A DNA stretch of 8,609 bases, taken from contig JADFSQ010000056.1 in NCBI GenBank assembly GCA_022560715.1, positions 1 through 8,609 of the forward strand. The letters run 5' to 3'. The DNA is from Bacteroidota bacterium. GTDB lineage: Bacteria; Bacteroidota; Bacteroidia; Flavobacteriales; Flavobacteriaceae. Made by a program: the position numbers and the translations under genes. The notes under the pieces are model-generated. The model was not told where the DNA came from, did not search any database, and was given only the letters and a program-made list of their open reading frames with translations. Positions 1-6,194 of the stretch are shown piece after piece (position 1 is the stretch's first letter; every line of letters begins with the position of its first letter).

Positions 1-1956
1 AGCTGTTCTTCCTTTAATTTTTTGCATAATACGAGGAATCTCGTTTATATGGCATACCAACAGTAAATGTATATGGTCTGCACAAATATTATAGGCAAGA
101 AGATTCAGGCCATCTTCTTTTACAATTTTGGCAATGGTTTTGGTTATTAGCAAATCGTCTTCTGGAGTAAAATACACCACATTGGGATATGGATTTGTAC
201 TTAAATCACGCCGTTCTCGTACCTTGTATTTTTTCATTCTTGCCGAAGTTCTGCTATCGTGAATTGCAGTAGTAATATGATATGCTTTCTTATCTTTTTC
301 TTTAAATATTTTTGGAAACTCTTGTTGCCAGTTAAATGCTTTATCTCCTGCTACTTCAGGGTCATCAATTAAAGAGTTGCCACATTTTATATTGTTGCTT
401 AAATCATTAAGTTTCCTATTGGGTTGTGCAGTTCTTAACCATAAAGAGAGCTTTGCTATATCAACAGATTCCTGATTTATATCTACCCCAAACAAATTGT
501 TTTCTAAGATGCTTATTTCTACATCACTTAACACCATTGCATCACCAAATAGCTTAGCTTGTAGTTCATCAATGTATCTATGCTCGTTAATTAAAAAATC
601 TAATGCTTGATTTAAAAATGCTCCAGAGCCACAAGCTGGGTCACAAATGGTTAGTTGTAACAACCAATTTCTATAATTTGTAAGTTTATCAAGTAATGTC
701 TTTCTTGCTTTTTTCTGTCTTTTCTTATCTGTTATATAGTCCTCTTCATTAATTTTAAGGTCAACTTTCTTTTCTTCACACAACTTTCCAACAGTATTTT
801 CAACTATATATTTGGTAATGTATTTAGGTGTGTAATACACCCCATCTTTTTTTCTTTTAGATTTAGTTTTATCAATTTCTTGTCCTTCAAGTTGAGATTG
901 TATTTCTTCTAATTCATTTAAGGAGTTTTCAAAAATATGCCCTAAAATATTAACATCTACTTCACTATTAAAATCATATTCAGAAAGCTTAAGAGTGTGT
1001 TTATACAACAAGTCATCATCAATAATTATGTTGCTTAAAACTTCATCAACTTTAAATAATCCACCATTGTAGGCATAAACATCATATTGCTTTCCTTTAA
1101 ATCCTATATTTAAGTAACCAAAGTACTTTTTAAACCTATTATATAAAGGAATATTTTCATCTAATTCTTGTAATTGCTTCCATTGTTTTAAAATCATTCT
1201 TACAGAATTAGGAGGTAGTAATTGCCTGTCCTCGGCAAAGAATAAAAACAGAAACCTATCTAACAGTTTTTGAGATTTTTTAAATAATGTCAAAGCATCA
1301 AACTGAGGATTTAAAGCCACTAAACTTTGATGTAATTCTCTTTTAAATAAAGAATAATCACTATATAGTTTTTTGGTAATGGCATCTTCTTGGCTTACTG
1401 ATTCCTCCTTTATTTTTTTAGGAATATCTTTTTCTATGTTCTCATAGGCTAAACACAAATACAGTAGTTTAAACTCATCCTCAGTAAGTGTAAAAAGATT
1501 AAATTCTATATGCTCAATTGCATTATCAATATAAAACCTGAGTTTCTCAAAATTAGAAGTGATTACATAGGTACATTGTGGTTGATTGTTTTTATATCCA
1601 AAGGCTTGGCTTTCAACTTTGCTTAAATCTGTTGTGTTAGTGCCTTTTAATTCAATAACAGCTTTTACTACTTCATTTATTATTATAGCTCCATCAGCCT
1701 TTTTACTGTCTTTTACATTCTTATATTCTGTAGTAATATTGAAATTAGGGTTTGGATTTTTTGTGTAACCCAAAACATTTACAAATAAGTCGATTATAAA
1801 TCCGCCTTGATACTGCTCTTCTTTGCTGTTTCTAATATTTTCCTGAATTGCAGGATTTAAAAAATGTTTTTTATAAATATTCCATTTGGAAGCAAGCATT
1901 ACACTGTTTTGTCCTTTAAGATGTTTGGCAATGACAGTGTTTTGGAATATTGACAT
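1..1956 (-). CDS. Eco57I-like type IIG restriction-modification enzyme with an inserted Y1/HUH transposase-like domain (C-terminus beyond window)
   Basis: One uninterrupted frame of 652 codons runs from an ATG at 1956 to the left edge and stays open. Residues about 85-105 hold a PD-(D/E)xK nuclease signature: D88, then E101-L-K103. GVYYTP (372-377) and DPACGSGAF (439-447, SAM-binding motif I) mark an N6-adenine methyltransferase; GVDIN (490-494) and CGNSLIDD (525-532) follow. In Eco57I-type enzymes the catalytic NPPY comes shortly after a stretch like FNWQQEFPKIF. Here the frame instead enters a domain starting near residue 556 (KKAYHITTAIHDSRT) and containing DHIHLLLV, with H628-I-H630 as a His-hydrophobic-His metal site typical of Y1/HUH REP-associated transposases. 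The catalytic Tyr of that fold, NPPY and the target-recognition domain would lie beyond the edge. The nuclease plus methyltransferase call is firm; the HUH call rests on the motif and its surroundings. Whether the insertion is active is unknown. A weak -7-like element (TATGTTTA) lies at 1980-1987. Confidence 0.85.
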   Translation of the reverse strand, partial: MSIFQNTVIAKHLKGQNSVMLASKWNIYKKHFLNPAIQENIRNSKEEQYQGGFIIDLFVNVLGYTKNPNPNFNITTEYKNVKDSKKADGAIIINEVVKAVIELKGTNTTDLSKVESQAFGYKNNQPQCTYVITSNFEKLRFYIDNAIEHIEFNLFTLTEDEFKLLYLCLAYENIEKDIPKKIKEESVSQEDAITKKLYSDYSLFKRELHQSLVALNPQFDALTLFKKSQKLLDRFLFLFFAEDRQLLPPNSVRMILKQWKQLQELDENIPLYNRFKKYFGYLNIGFKGKQYDVYAYNGGLFKVDEVLSNIIIDDDLLYKHTLKLSEYDFNSEVDVNILGHIFENSLNELEEIQSQLEGQEIDKTKSKRKKDGVYYTPKYITKYIVENTVGKLCEEKKVDLKINEEDYITDKKRQKKARKTLLDKLTNYRNWLLQLTICDPACGSGAFLNQALDFLINEHRYIDELQAKLFGDAMVLSDVEISILENNLFGVDINQESVDIAKLSLWLRTAQPNRKLNDLSNNIKCGNSLIDDPEVAGDKAFNWQQEFPKIFKEKDKKAYHITTAIHDSRTSARMKKYKVRERRDLSTNPYPNVVYFTPEDDLLITKTIAKIVKEDGLNLLAYNICADHIHLLLVCHINEIPRIMQKIKGRTA

Positions 1957-2035
1957 AGATATTGTTTGAGTGTTAAAGTTAAACATATTTTTTTATTGGT
2001 TTCTTTTGAACCCGAAAAATAGAATAAACTCTTTT

Positions 2036-2205
2036 AACCCAAAATGTTCATTAGGCTTTCTATTACATGCTAAATTACTTCAAAATCAAACACTTACCAC
2101 TACTTTGGTTTGTCAGCATAACTTAAGCTATGCCTCCTCACCTAAGTGTCTGATTTTCTCGCACTTTAGCCCTTCATAACAAAACCCTAATGAACATTTT
2201 GGGTT
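2036..2205. repeat. 170-bp imperfect inverted repeat (long hairpin) upstream of the restriction-modification gene
   Basis: The ends 2036-2055 and 2186-2205 are perfect 20-base reverse complements. Nested inside them are gctaaa (2069-2074) with tttagc (2165-2170), a 15-base arm at 2082-2096 that pairs 14/15 with 2143-2157, and a small central hairpin gcata (2116-2120)/tatgc (2129-2133) around cttaag. Spacers between arms are of similar length on both sides (13 and 15, then 7 and 7), so the element folds as one long interrupted stem. It fills most of the 359-base gap between 1956 and 2316, which holds no convincing gene. It could be a MITE-like non-autonomous element, a substrate of an HUH enzyme, or a structured RNA. 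No clear target-site duplication is visible. Confidence 0.75.
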
Positions 2206-2243
2206 TAAGCTAAAAGCTATACCTAATTTATAGCGATGGAATT

Positions 2244-2273
2244 AAAAAAGGTCCACTTTCGTGAACCTTTTTT
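2244..2273. terminator. Bidirectional rho-independent terminator
   Basis: A 13-base arm (2244-2256, six A then ggtccac) pairs with 2261-2273 (gtgaacc then six T) with one mismatch around a tttc loop. Read on either strand the stem ends in a T run, so it can stop transcription both ways. On the minus strand it is a second barrier behind the DUF4870 gene and would insulate the restriction-modification gene from readthrough. Confidence 0.8.
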
Positions 2274-2281
2274 GTTTATCT

Positions 2282-2308
2282 CAAAAAGATTCCCACCTAC
2301 GTGGGAAT
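2282..2308 (-). terminator. Rho-independent terminator after the DUF4870 gene
   Basis: The arms attcccac (2289-2296) and gtgggaat (2301-2308) pair perfectly over 8 bp with a 4-base loop. On the minus strand the stem is followed by CTTTTTG, a short U tract. It begins 8 bases past the DUF4870 stop codon, so it is the natural end of that transcript. Confidence 0.75.
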
Positions 2309-2315
2309 ATACTAA

Positions 2316-2654
2316 CTAACTAATAATATTTAGAGATAAAGGGTATTTTGGAATTTCGCCATTACTTGCTTTTATAGCATTTATAATAGGGAAAATTATT
2401 GATATTGCTGCTAAAATAATTAAGCCTATAAGTCCTAATCCTAACAATAGAATTAATGGAATACATATTACAGAATAGATTATTAAACTTATTTGAAAGT
2501 TTAATATATTTTTTCCATGTTCATCCATTTCATAAACTTTTTCTTTGTTAGACAGCCAAATAATTAGAGGTATAATAAGACTTCCAAAACCTATAACTAA
2601 TGTCACTAATTGACTTAAGTGCGTAATTACAATAAGTCGTCTGTCTTGTCTCAT
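2316..2654 (-). CDS. DUF4870 family small membrane protein
   Basis: The product is 112 residues from the ATG at 2654 (MRQDRRLIVITHLSQL...). It has a first hydrophobic segment ending in PLIIWLSNK, a polar stretch with MDEHGKNILNFQ, and a long hydrophobic C-terminal region with a Gly/Leu/Ile-rich core ending near NAIKASNGE. This layout, the HLSQL opening and the length fit the DUF4870 (Tic20-like) membrane family, whose function is not established. A longer reading from 2735 exists, but it adds a family-atypical head and would overlap the candidate promoter at 2698-2729, so the shorter start is preferred. The gene is separated from the upstream transporter genes by palindromic repeats and followed by a terminator, so it is probably a single-gene unit unrelated to sulfur metabolism. 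Confidence 0.8.
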   Translation of the reverse strand: MRQDRRLIVITHLSQLVTLVIGFGSLIIPLIIWLSNKEKVYEMDEHGKNILNFQISLIIYSVICIPLILLLGLGLIGLIILAAISIIFPIINAIKASNGEIPKYPLSLNIIS

Positions 2655-2697
2655 GGTTAGATAATTTTGATTGATACTTATATGACGCTTATAAAAG

Positions 2698-2729
2698 CAA
2701 AACGTTACAAAAAAAATTATTTTTTTCAA
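2698..2729 (-). promoter_or_regulatory. Candidate Bacteroidota promoter for the DUF4870 gene
   Basis: On the minus strand a TTG (2729-2727) is followed after 19 bases by TAACGTTTTG (2707-2698), close to the Bacteroidota TTTG/TAnnTTTG pattern but with one extra base in the -7 element. It would start a transcript about 35 bases before the ATG at 2654, which supports the shorter start. AT-rich sequence makes chance matches likely. Confidence 0.4.
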
Positions 2730-2745
2730 GGGCAAGAGGTTTCTT

Positions 2746-2765
2746 CAAGAGGTTTAAACCTTTTG
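2746..2765. repeat. Palindromic repeat, copy 1 (core GGTTTAAACC)
   Basis: The 20-base element caagaggtttaaaccttttg is self-complementary with one G-T type imperfection. Its 21-base form matches copy 2 at 18 of 21 positions. A partial half copy, caagaggttt, lies just before it at 2733-2742. It sits in the 89-base gap between the DUF4870 promoter and the YeeE-like gene. Confidence 0.7.
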
Positions 2766-2799
2766 GTTAGCGAAGTAAAAACGGCGAGGTTTTCTTACT

Positions 2800-2819
2800 C
2801 AAGGGGTTTAAACCCCTTG
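2800..2819. repeat. Palindromic repeat, copy 2 (core GGTTTAAACC); possible operon-end hairpin
   Basis: This is a perfect 20-base palindrome, caaggggtttaaaccccttg. On the minus strand it starts 5 bases after the stop codon of the last YeeE-like gene, so its hairpin could mark the 3' end of that transcript. It lacks an adjacent U run. A second imperfect hairpin, gtaaaaac (2775-2782) with gttttcttac (2789-2798), lies between the two palindromes and on the minus strand ends in GTTTTTAC, so the pair together may terminate transcription. Alternatively the two palindromes are members of a dispersed repeat family. Confidence 0.7.
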
Positions 2820-2824
2820 GAATA

Positions 2825-3238
2825 TTAATGAGGTAGTTTGTTTCGTATCAATCCATAAACAAATGTTCCAAATAGAGCAGCTGCAATTACTACCAAAATT
2901 GGTATATATCCAGCTCCAATTAATGTAAACATTGGTCCAGGACAAGCTCCGGCTAAAGCCCAACCCAACCCAAATAAAATACCACCAATAATATAGCGTT
3001 TAACACCTTTTTCTTTAGGCTCAAAAACAATTTGAGCACCGAAAAAAGATTTTATTTTAAATCGTTTTATAGCTTGAATCACAATAATACCTAATCCTAC
3101 TGCCAAACCAATTATTCCGTACATGTGGAAGGCTTTAAATTGAAACATTTCGTAAATACGAAACCAAGAGGCAGCTTCCGATTTATACATTACTATTCCG
3201 AAGAAAATTCCGATTAACAAATAAATAATACTTCTCAT
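2825..3238 (-). CDS. YeeE/YedE-type (DUF6691-like) membrane protein, C-terminal half of a thiosulfate/sulfur transporter
   Basis: The 137-residue protein has four likely membrane segments: about 2-18, 38-56, 82-97 and 105-130. The hallmark is GACPGP (97-102) with C99, the short re-entrant Cys motif of the YeeE/YedE (TsuA) family, in which conserved cysteines relay thiosulfate or a sulfur anion through the membrane. Full-length YeeE carries two such repeats; here the halves are separate genes. The start lies 3 bases after the stop of the other half, so the two are almost certainly co-translated and work as a pair. Context (SQR, persulfide dioxygenase, rhodaneses) supports transport of thiosulfate or another reduced sulfur species. 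The direction, import or export, cannot be read from the sequence. Confidence 0.85.
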   Translation of the reverse strand: MRSIIYLLIGIFFGIVMYKSEAASWFRIYEMFQFKAFHMYGIIGLAVGLGIIVIQAIKRFKIKSFFGAQIVFEPKEKGVKRYIIGGILFGLGWALAGACPGPMFTLIGAGYIPILVVIAAALFGTFVYGLIRNKLPH

Positions 3239-3241
3239 AGC

Positions 3242-3799
3242 TTAAAAAATTAAAGGGAATAAAACGTGTATCATAAATAATCCACCTATAAAAAATCCAA
3301 TAACTGCAATTAACGAAGGCATTTGTAAATTGCTCAACCCAGAAATTGCATGTCCAGAAGTGCAACCACCTGCATAACGCGCTCCAAATCCGACTAAAAA
3401 ACCTCCAATAATTAAAACTGATAGGCTTTTAATATTAGACAATGCGCTTATATCAAACAATTCGGTTGGCAAATAGGCTTTTCCAGCACTTTCAAAACCA
3501 AGTGCTTGAAGATTTTGTATTACTTCGGGATGTATAGCCACAGCAACATCGTTAGTTAAATAGTGAGAGCCAATAAAGCCACCAATAATTGCTCCGAGAA
3601 CAACGATAAGATTCCAACGTTGTGATTTCCAATCGAATTTAAAAAAATCTGATGTTTTATCTGCTCCACAAATAGTACAAAGTGTACGCAAGTTAGACGA
3701 CATGCCAAACTTTTTTTCTACCATAATAAGTAAAAACATTACAAAAGCAATAAGAAAGCCTGAAATATACCAAGGCCAAGGTTCAAAAATTATTTCCAT
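3242..3799 (-). CDS. YeeE/YedE family membrane protein, N-terminal half of a thiosulfate/sulfur transporter
   Basis: The 185-residue integral membrane protein has a first hydrophobic segment at about 10-27, then a cytosolic-looking stretch with C41-T-I-C44, further segments at about 64-80 and 125-141, and a C-terminal pair from about 160. GGCTSGH (144-150) with C146 is the family's conserved cysteine motif, matching the GACPGP motif of the downstream partner. The CxxC pair at 41-44 is an extra thiol site that could handle sulfane sulfur, but this is inference. The gene starts 76 bases after the SQR gene ends, with no clear terminator or promoter between, so it probably belongs to the SQR transcript. 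Confidence 0.87.
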   Translation of the reverse strand: MEIIFEPWPWYISGFLIAFVMFLLIMVEKKFGMSSNLRTLCTICGADKTSDFFKFDWKSQRWNLIVVLGAIIGGFIGSHYLTNDVAVAIHPEVIQNLQALGFESAGKAYLPTELFDISALSNIKSLSVLIIGGFLVGFGARYAGGCTSGHAISGLSNLQMPSLIAVIGFFIGGLFMIHVLFPLIF

Positions 3800-3875
3800 T
3801 TTTTAAGTATTAATATTTTCAAAAAAGCACCCAAATTAATGAGCACTTTTCCAGCTATTAATGTGAATATAGGGA

Positions 3876-5123
3876 TTACACATTTTCGCCTTTCATCATT
3901 TTGTTCCAATATAAATAAGGCAATATATATTTTTTTAATATCCAAAGTCTCCAATGTTCTTTTGAAGAATCTGATATAAGCATTCGCTTTAATTTTGGGT
4001 CTGGAGTAAAATTACTTTCGTAATCAAACTCTGCCAATACCATTTTACCATAATCTGTTACTAATGGGCAAGATGAATATCCGTTGTAAGACATCGTTCC
4101 GATTTTATTACGCTCTATAAGTAATGAAATATTATCCACAACAATAGGTGCTTGTTTTCTAACGGCTGCTCCGGTTTTTGCTGTTGGTAACGCTGCAACA
4201 TCTCCTAAACCAAAAATATTACTGTACTTGTTATGCTGCATAGTATGTTGATCCACATCTAACCATTTTTCTGCATTTACTAAAGGAGATTCTTGTATAA
4301 ACTTTGGTGCAGTTTGAGGTGGAGCTAAATGTAGCATATCAAAATGAATACCTACCAAATCTCCATCTTTAGAAACTTCAATATCTTTGTGATTATATTC
4401 TGAATGGTTATCTGCAAGAGCATACCAGGCTATTTGTTTTTCACCATCTACTTTCTTGAGCAAATGACCAAAACGCAAATTGATATCTTTTCTATCAACC
4501 ACTTTCATCAATGTTTCTGCAATTGGTTTCACTCCAAAAATAACGCCACCATTAGTTGCAAAAACAATCTTGGTCTTATTTTTTACACCACTTTTACGAA
4601 AGTAGTGTTCAGCCAAATACATAATTTTTTGTGGTGCACCACCACACTTAATTGGCGTTGTTGGTTGCGTAAATAAAGCGGTTCCACCTTTAAAATTTTT
4701 AACAACATCCCAAGTATGTATTGAATCTGTATAATTACTACAAACAACTCCTTTATCTATTGCATCTGTCAACCCTTCTACCAAAGAGAAGTCGTAAACA
4801 AGTCCTGGCGCAACAACAAGATAATCGTAAGTAATGTTACCACTAGATTTTGTAGAAACAGAATTGTTTTCTGGATTAAACCCAGTTGCGTAATCTTTTA
4901 TCCAAGTGACACCTTTAGGTATAACTGATGCCATGGGTCTTGCCGTTTTATCGTAATTATAAGTACCAGCACCTACTAATGTCCACGCTGCTTGATAATA
5001 GTGTGTAGCTGCAGGTTCAATTAATCCAATTTTTAAACTTTTATCTTTTTTTAATAATTGTGCAGCTACCATAATTCCTGCTGTTCCTCCACCTATTATT
5101 AAAACTTGCTGATGTGAACTCAT
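3876..5123 (-). CDS. sqr: Sulfide:quinone oxidoreductase, mitochondrial (type II-like)
   Basis: This 415-residue FAD enzyme oxidises sulfide to a protein- or acceptor-bound persulfide and passes electrons to the quinone pool, acting at the cytoplasmic membrane. It opens with the dinucleotide-binding loop GGGTAG (11-16). The redox cysteines are C160 in PIKCGGAPQKIMYL and C352 in GYSSCPLVT, both in contexts closely like human SQOR. The FAD motif NIFGLGD (302-308) and the following PTAKTGAAVRKQ stretch are intact. The C-terminus PYLYWNKMMKG matches the amphipathic membrane-contact tail of SQOR. A further cysteine, C128 (GVVCSNYT), lies where many bacterial SQRs have a third cysteine. Length is normal. 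The gene has its own palindromic operator and -7 element upstream and probably heads an operon with the YeeE pair. Confidence 0.93.
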   Translation of the reverse strand: MSSHQQVLIIGGGTAGIMVAAQLLKKDKSLKIGLIEPAATHYYQAAWTLVGAGTYNYDKTARPMASVIPKGVTWIKDYATGFNPENNSVSTKSSGNITYDYLVVAPGLVYDFSLVEGLTDAIDKGVVCSNYTDSIHTWDVVKNFKGGTALFTQPTTPIKCGGAPQKIMYLAEHYFRKSGVKNKTKIVFATNGGVIFGVKPIAETLMKVVDRKDINLRFGHLLKKVDGEKQIAWYALADNHSEYNHKDIEVSKDGDLVGIHFDMLHLAPPQTAPKFIQESPLVNAEKWLDVDQHTMQHNKYSNIFGLGDVAALPTAKTGAAVRKQAPIVVDNISLLIERNKIGTMSYNGYSSCPLVTDYGKMVLAEFDYESNFTPDPKLKRMLISDSSKEHWRLWILKKYILPYLYWNKMMKGENV

Positions 5124-5148
5124 AGTTAATTAGATTTATAAATATTGA

Positions 5149-5156
5149 TAAAGATA
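5149..5156 (-). promoter_or_regulatory. Candidate -7 element of the sqr promoter
   Basis: TATCTTTA on the minus strand matches 7 of 8 positions of the Bacteroidota -7 consensus TAnnTTTG. Its centre is 33 bases downstream of the centre of the palindrome at 5174-5196. The equivalent distance at the other promoter is 32, which favours this site over other AT-rich matches. Confidence 0.5.
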
Positions 5157-5173
5157 ATAACAAAGACATTAAT

Positions 5174-5196
5174 TATAAGTAACATAGGTTACACTA
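5174..5196 (-). promoter_or_regulatory. Palindromic operator upstream of sqr (TGTAAC-N4-GTTAC type)
   Basis: The core GTAAC-N4-GTTAC (5179-5192) is perfectly symmetric in its half-sites. With flanks, the minus-strand pattern is TAGTGTAAC-N4-GTTAC-W-TATA, shared with the site at 7657-7679 (19 of 23 positions, most differences in the N4 spacer). The core ends 55 bases before the sqr start codon. Position and symmetry fit a Crp/Fnr-family activator bound about 40 bases upstream of transcription start; the family assignment is inference. Confidence 0.72.
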
Positions 5197-5214
5197 ATTC
5201 TTTAAAAATAAATC

Positions 5215-5471
5215 TTAACCAGACATTTTTCCAGTAGCACAACTTATATAAGACTTTGCTTTTGAAACTACTGAATTTTTTTGCCTCTATTGGGTAACCA
5301 ATTTGTTTTTTACAGCAGTAATATTTTTATCTGATGTATAATTAAACGCAACCGAAGATGATTCTGCTTTTACATTCACATTACTTACATCTTCAATGTC
5401 TGAAAGTTTTATTATAATAGTATTGGCACAACCTCCATATTTAAGGTTTTGAATATTTATTGTGTTGTCAT
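5215..5471 (-). pseudogene. Decayed heavy-metal-associated (HMA) domain protein
   Basis: The ATG at 5471 (ATG ACA ACA CAA TAA) stops after four codons. A one-base shift opens NIQNLKYGGCANTIIIKL and LSDIEDVSNVNV, the beta-alpha-beta start of an HMA metal-binding domain, but no start codon serves that frame. The metal site is damaged: the usual CxxC appears as Y-G-G-C. The frame then reaches KLVTQ and an in-frame TAG (5287-5289) where KLGYPIEG would be expected. This is explained by a lost G in GGTTAC and a compensating extra base nearby, because past the stop the same frame resumes a plausible tail, NSVVSKAKSYISCATGKMSG, ending at TAA (5215-5217). Restoring the start frame gives about 85 residues. 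It lies 10 bases after the lipoprotein rhodanese gene, so it was probably the last gene of the CstB-like operon. It occupies most of the 358-base gap before sqr. Confidence 0.75.
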
Positions 5472-5481
5472 TTGTTTAAAT

Positions 5482-5853
5482 TTATTGTTCACTCCAAGCC
5501 AAATAACCACCTTTTAAATCTACAATTTCTGCAAACCCCAAATCGGTTAATATTTTAGAAGCTTTCCCACTTCTTCTGCCACTTCTACAATACAGATAAA
5601 TAGGTTTTTCTTTCTCCAATTCTTGTATCTTTATTTTAAAATCTTCTGATAAAAAATCAATAAGTTTAGCATTTTCAATATGACCATCATTATATTCTTT
5701 AGGTGTTCTAACATCTACTAATTGAATATCGGAATTGCTTACAAGTGCTTCCTTAAAGGTAGTTACATCAACTTTTACCATAACATTATTTGGCTGCCCT
5801 TTGCAACCAAAAAATGTACTTATCGAAAATACAAGGATTAAAAATTTGTTCAT
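5482..5853 (-). CDS. Lipoprotein single-domain rhodanese (sulfurtransferase)
   Basis: The 123-residue protein starts with a lipoprotein signal: MNK, a hydrophobic stretch (4-15) and a lipobox ending FFGC, giving lipidation at C17. A single rhodanese domain covers about 28-122: the DVRTPKEYNDGHI region (47-59), then the active loop C89-R-S-G-R-R-S-G, then DLKGGYLAW. C89 is the persulfide-forming cysteine. The protein should therefore act on the periplasmic side of a membrane, transferring sulfane sulfur there. It follows the cytosolic rhodanese by 10 bases and precedes the HMA pseudogene by 10 bases, so it is part of the CstB-like operon. Its donor and acceptor are not known. Confidence 0.9.
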   Translation of the reverse strand: MNKFLILVFSISTFFGCKGQPNNVMVKVDVTTFKEALVSNSDIQLVDVRTPKEYNDGHIENAKLIDFLSEDFKIKIQELEKEKPIYLYCRSGRRSGKASKILTDLGFAEIVDLKGGYLAWSEQ

Positions 5854-5863
5854 TACTTTTATT

Positions 5864-6187
5864 TTAGTTTAAATTAAGGTAAACAGTTTTGCCTTCCCAA
5901 GCTAATATACCTCCTAACAGGTTATATGTATTATTAATACCAACACTTTCGAGGATTTGACAGGCTTGTAAGCTTCTATTACCACTTCTACAATACACAA
6001 AATAATTCTTTTCTTTATCTAAATTATTTACATCATCCATAAAGGATTGTGGGTCGTTGATATTCATCAATATGGCATTTTTTATAATCCCTTCACTCCA
6101 TTCATCAGGAGTTCTGGTATCAATAATAACAGTATTGTCATCATTTTCTAATAATTCTTTCCATTCTGATTGCGTTATATTTTGCAT
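5864..6187 (-). CDS. Cytosolic single-domain rhodanese (sulfurtransferase)
   Basis: The 107-residue protein consists almost entirely of one rhodanese domain and has no signal peptide. IIDTRTPDEWSEG (21-33) is the conserved N-terminal motif, and the active-site loop is C66-R-S-G-N-R-S with C66 as the persulfide carrier. NLLGGILAWEG closes the domain. It starts 7 bases after the CstB-like gene ends, so the two are co-transcribed and probably translationally linked. A likely role is passing sulfane sulfur between SQR-derived persulfide, the CstB-like enzyme and sulfite to make thiosulfate; this is inferred from context. Confidence 0.9.
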   Translation of the reverse strand: MQNITQSEWKELLENDDNTVIIDTRTPDEWSEGIIKNAILMNINDPQSFMDDVNNLDKEKNYFVYCRSGNRSLQACQILESVGINNTYNLLGGILAWEGKTVYLNLN

Positions 6188-6194
6188 ATTTATT

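Noticed and set aside
1..300. Separate transposase gene inserted into the restriction-modification gene
   Set aside because: The reading frame passes from methyltransferase into the HUH-like domain with no stop, frameshift or start context at the junction, so within the window it is a fusion.
1586..1768. Plus-strand open frame of 60 codons
   Set aside because: It is fully antisense to the nuclease part of the restriction-modification gene, whose protein has clear motifs.
1970..2179. Plus-strand open frame of 69 codons
   Set aside because: It lies across the arms of the long inverted repeat, has no recognisable domain and a low-complexity composition. The reading frame is best explained as chance within the repeat.
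2036..2205. Integron attC site
   Set aside because: Length and folding are reminiscent, but the terminal GTTRRRY and RYYYAAC core sites are not present and there is no cassette array around it.
2655..2735. N-terminal extension of the DUF4870 protein to an ATG at 2735
   Set aside because: The extra 27 residues do not resemble the family and would contain the candidate promoter; the start at 2654 gives a normal-length protein.
3183..3365. Minus-strand open frame spanning the junction of the two YeeE-like genes
   Set aside because: It overlaps both genes in another frame and has no family features.
3800..3875. Terminator or separate promoter between sqr and the YeeE-like genes
   Set aside because: The repeated gcac near 3826-3846 is a direct repeat rather than a stem, and no TAnnTTTG element with a suitable upstream TTG was found.
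4404..4676. Plus-strand open frame of 90 codons
   Set aside because: It is antisense to the well-supported SQR coding sequence; its cysteine- and aromatic-rich composition is typical of a shadow frame.
4827..4840. Third copy of the GTAAC-N4-GTTAC-type operator
   Set aside because: It lies within the SQR coding sequence, has a mismatch in one half-site and lacks the conserved TAGT and TATA flanks.
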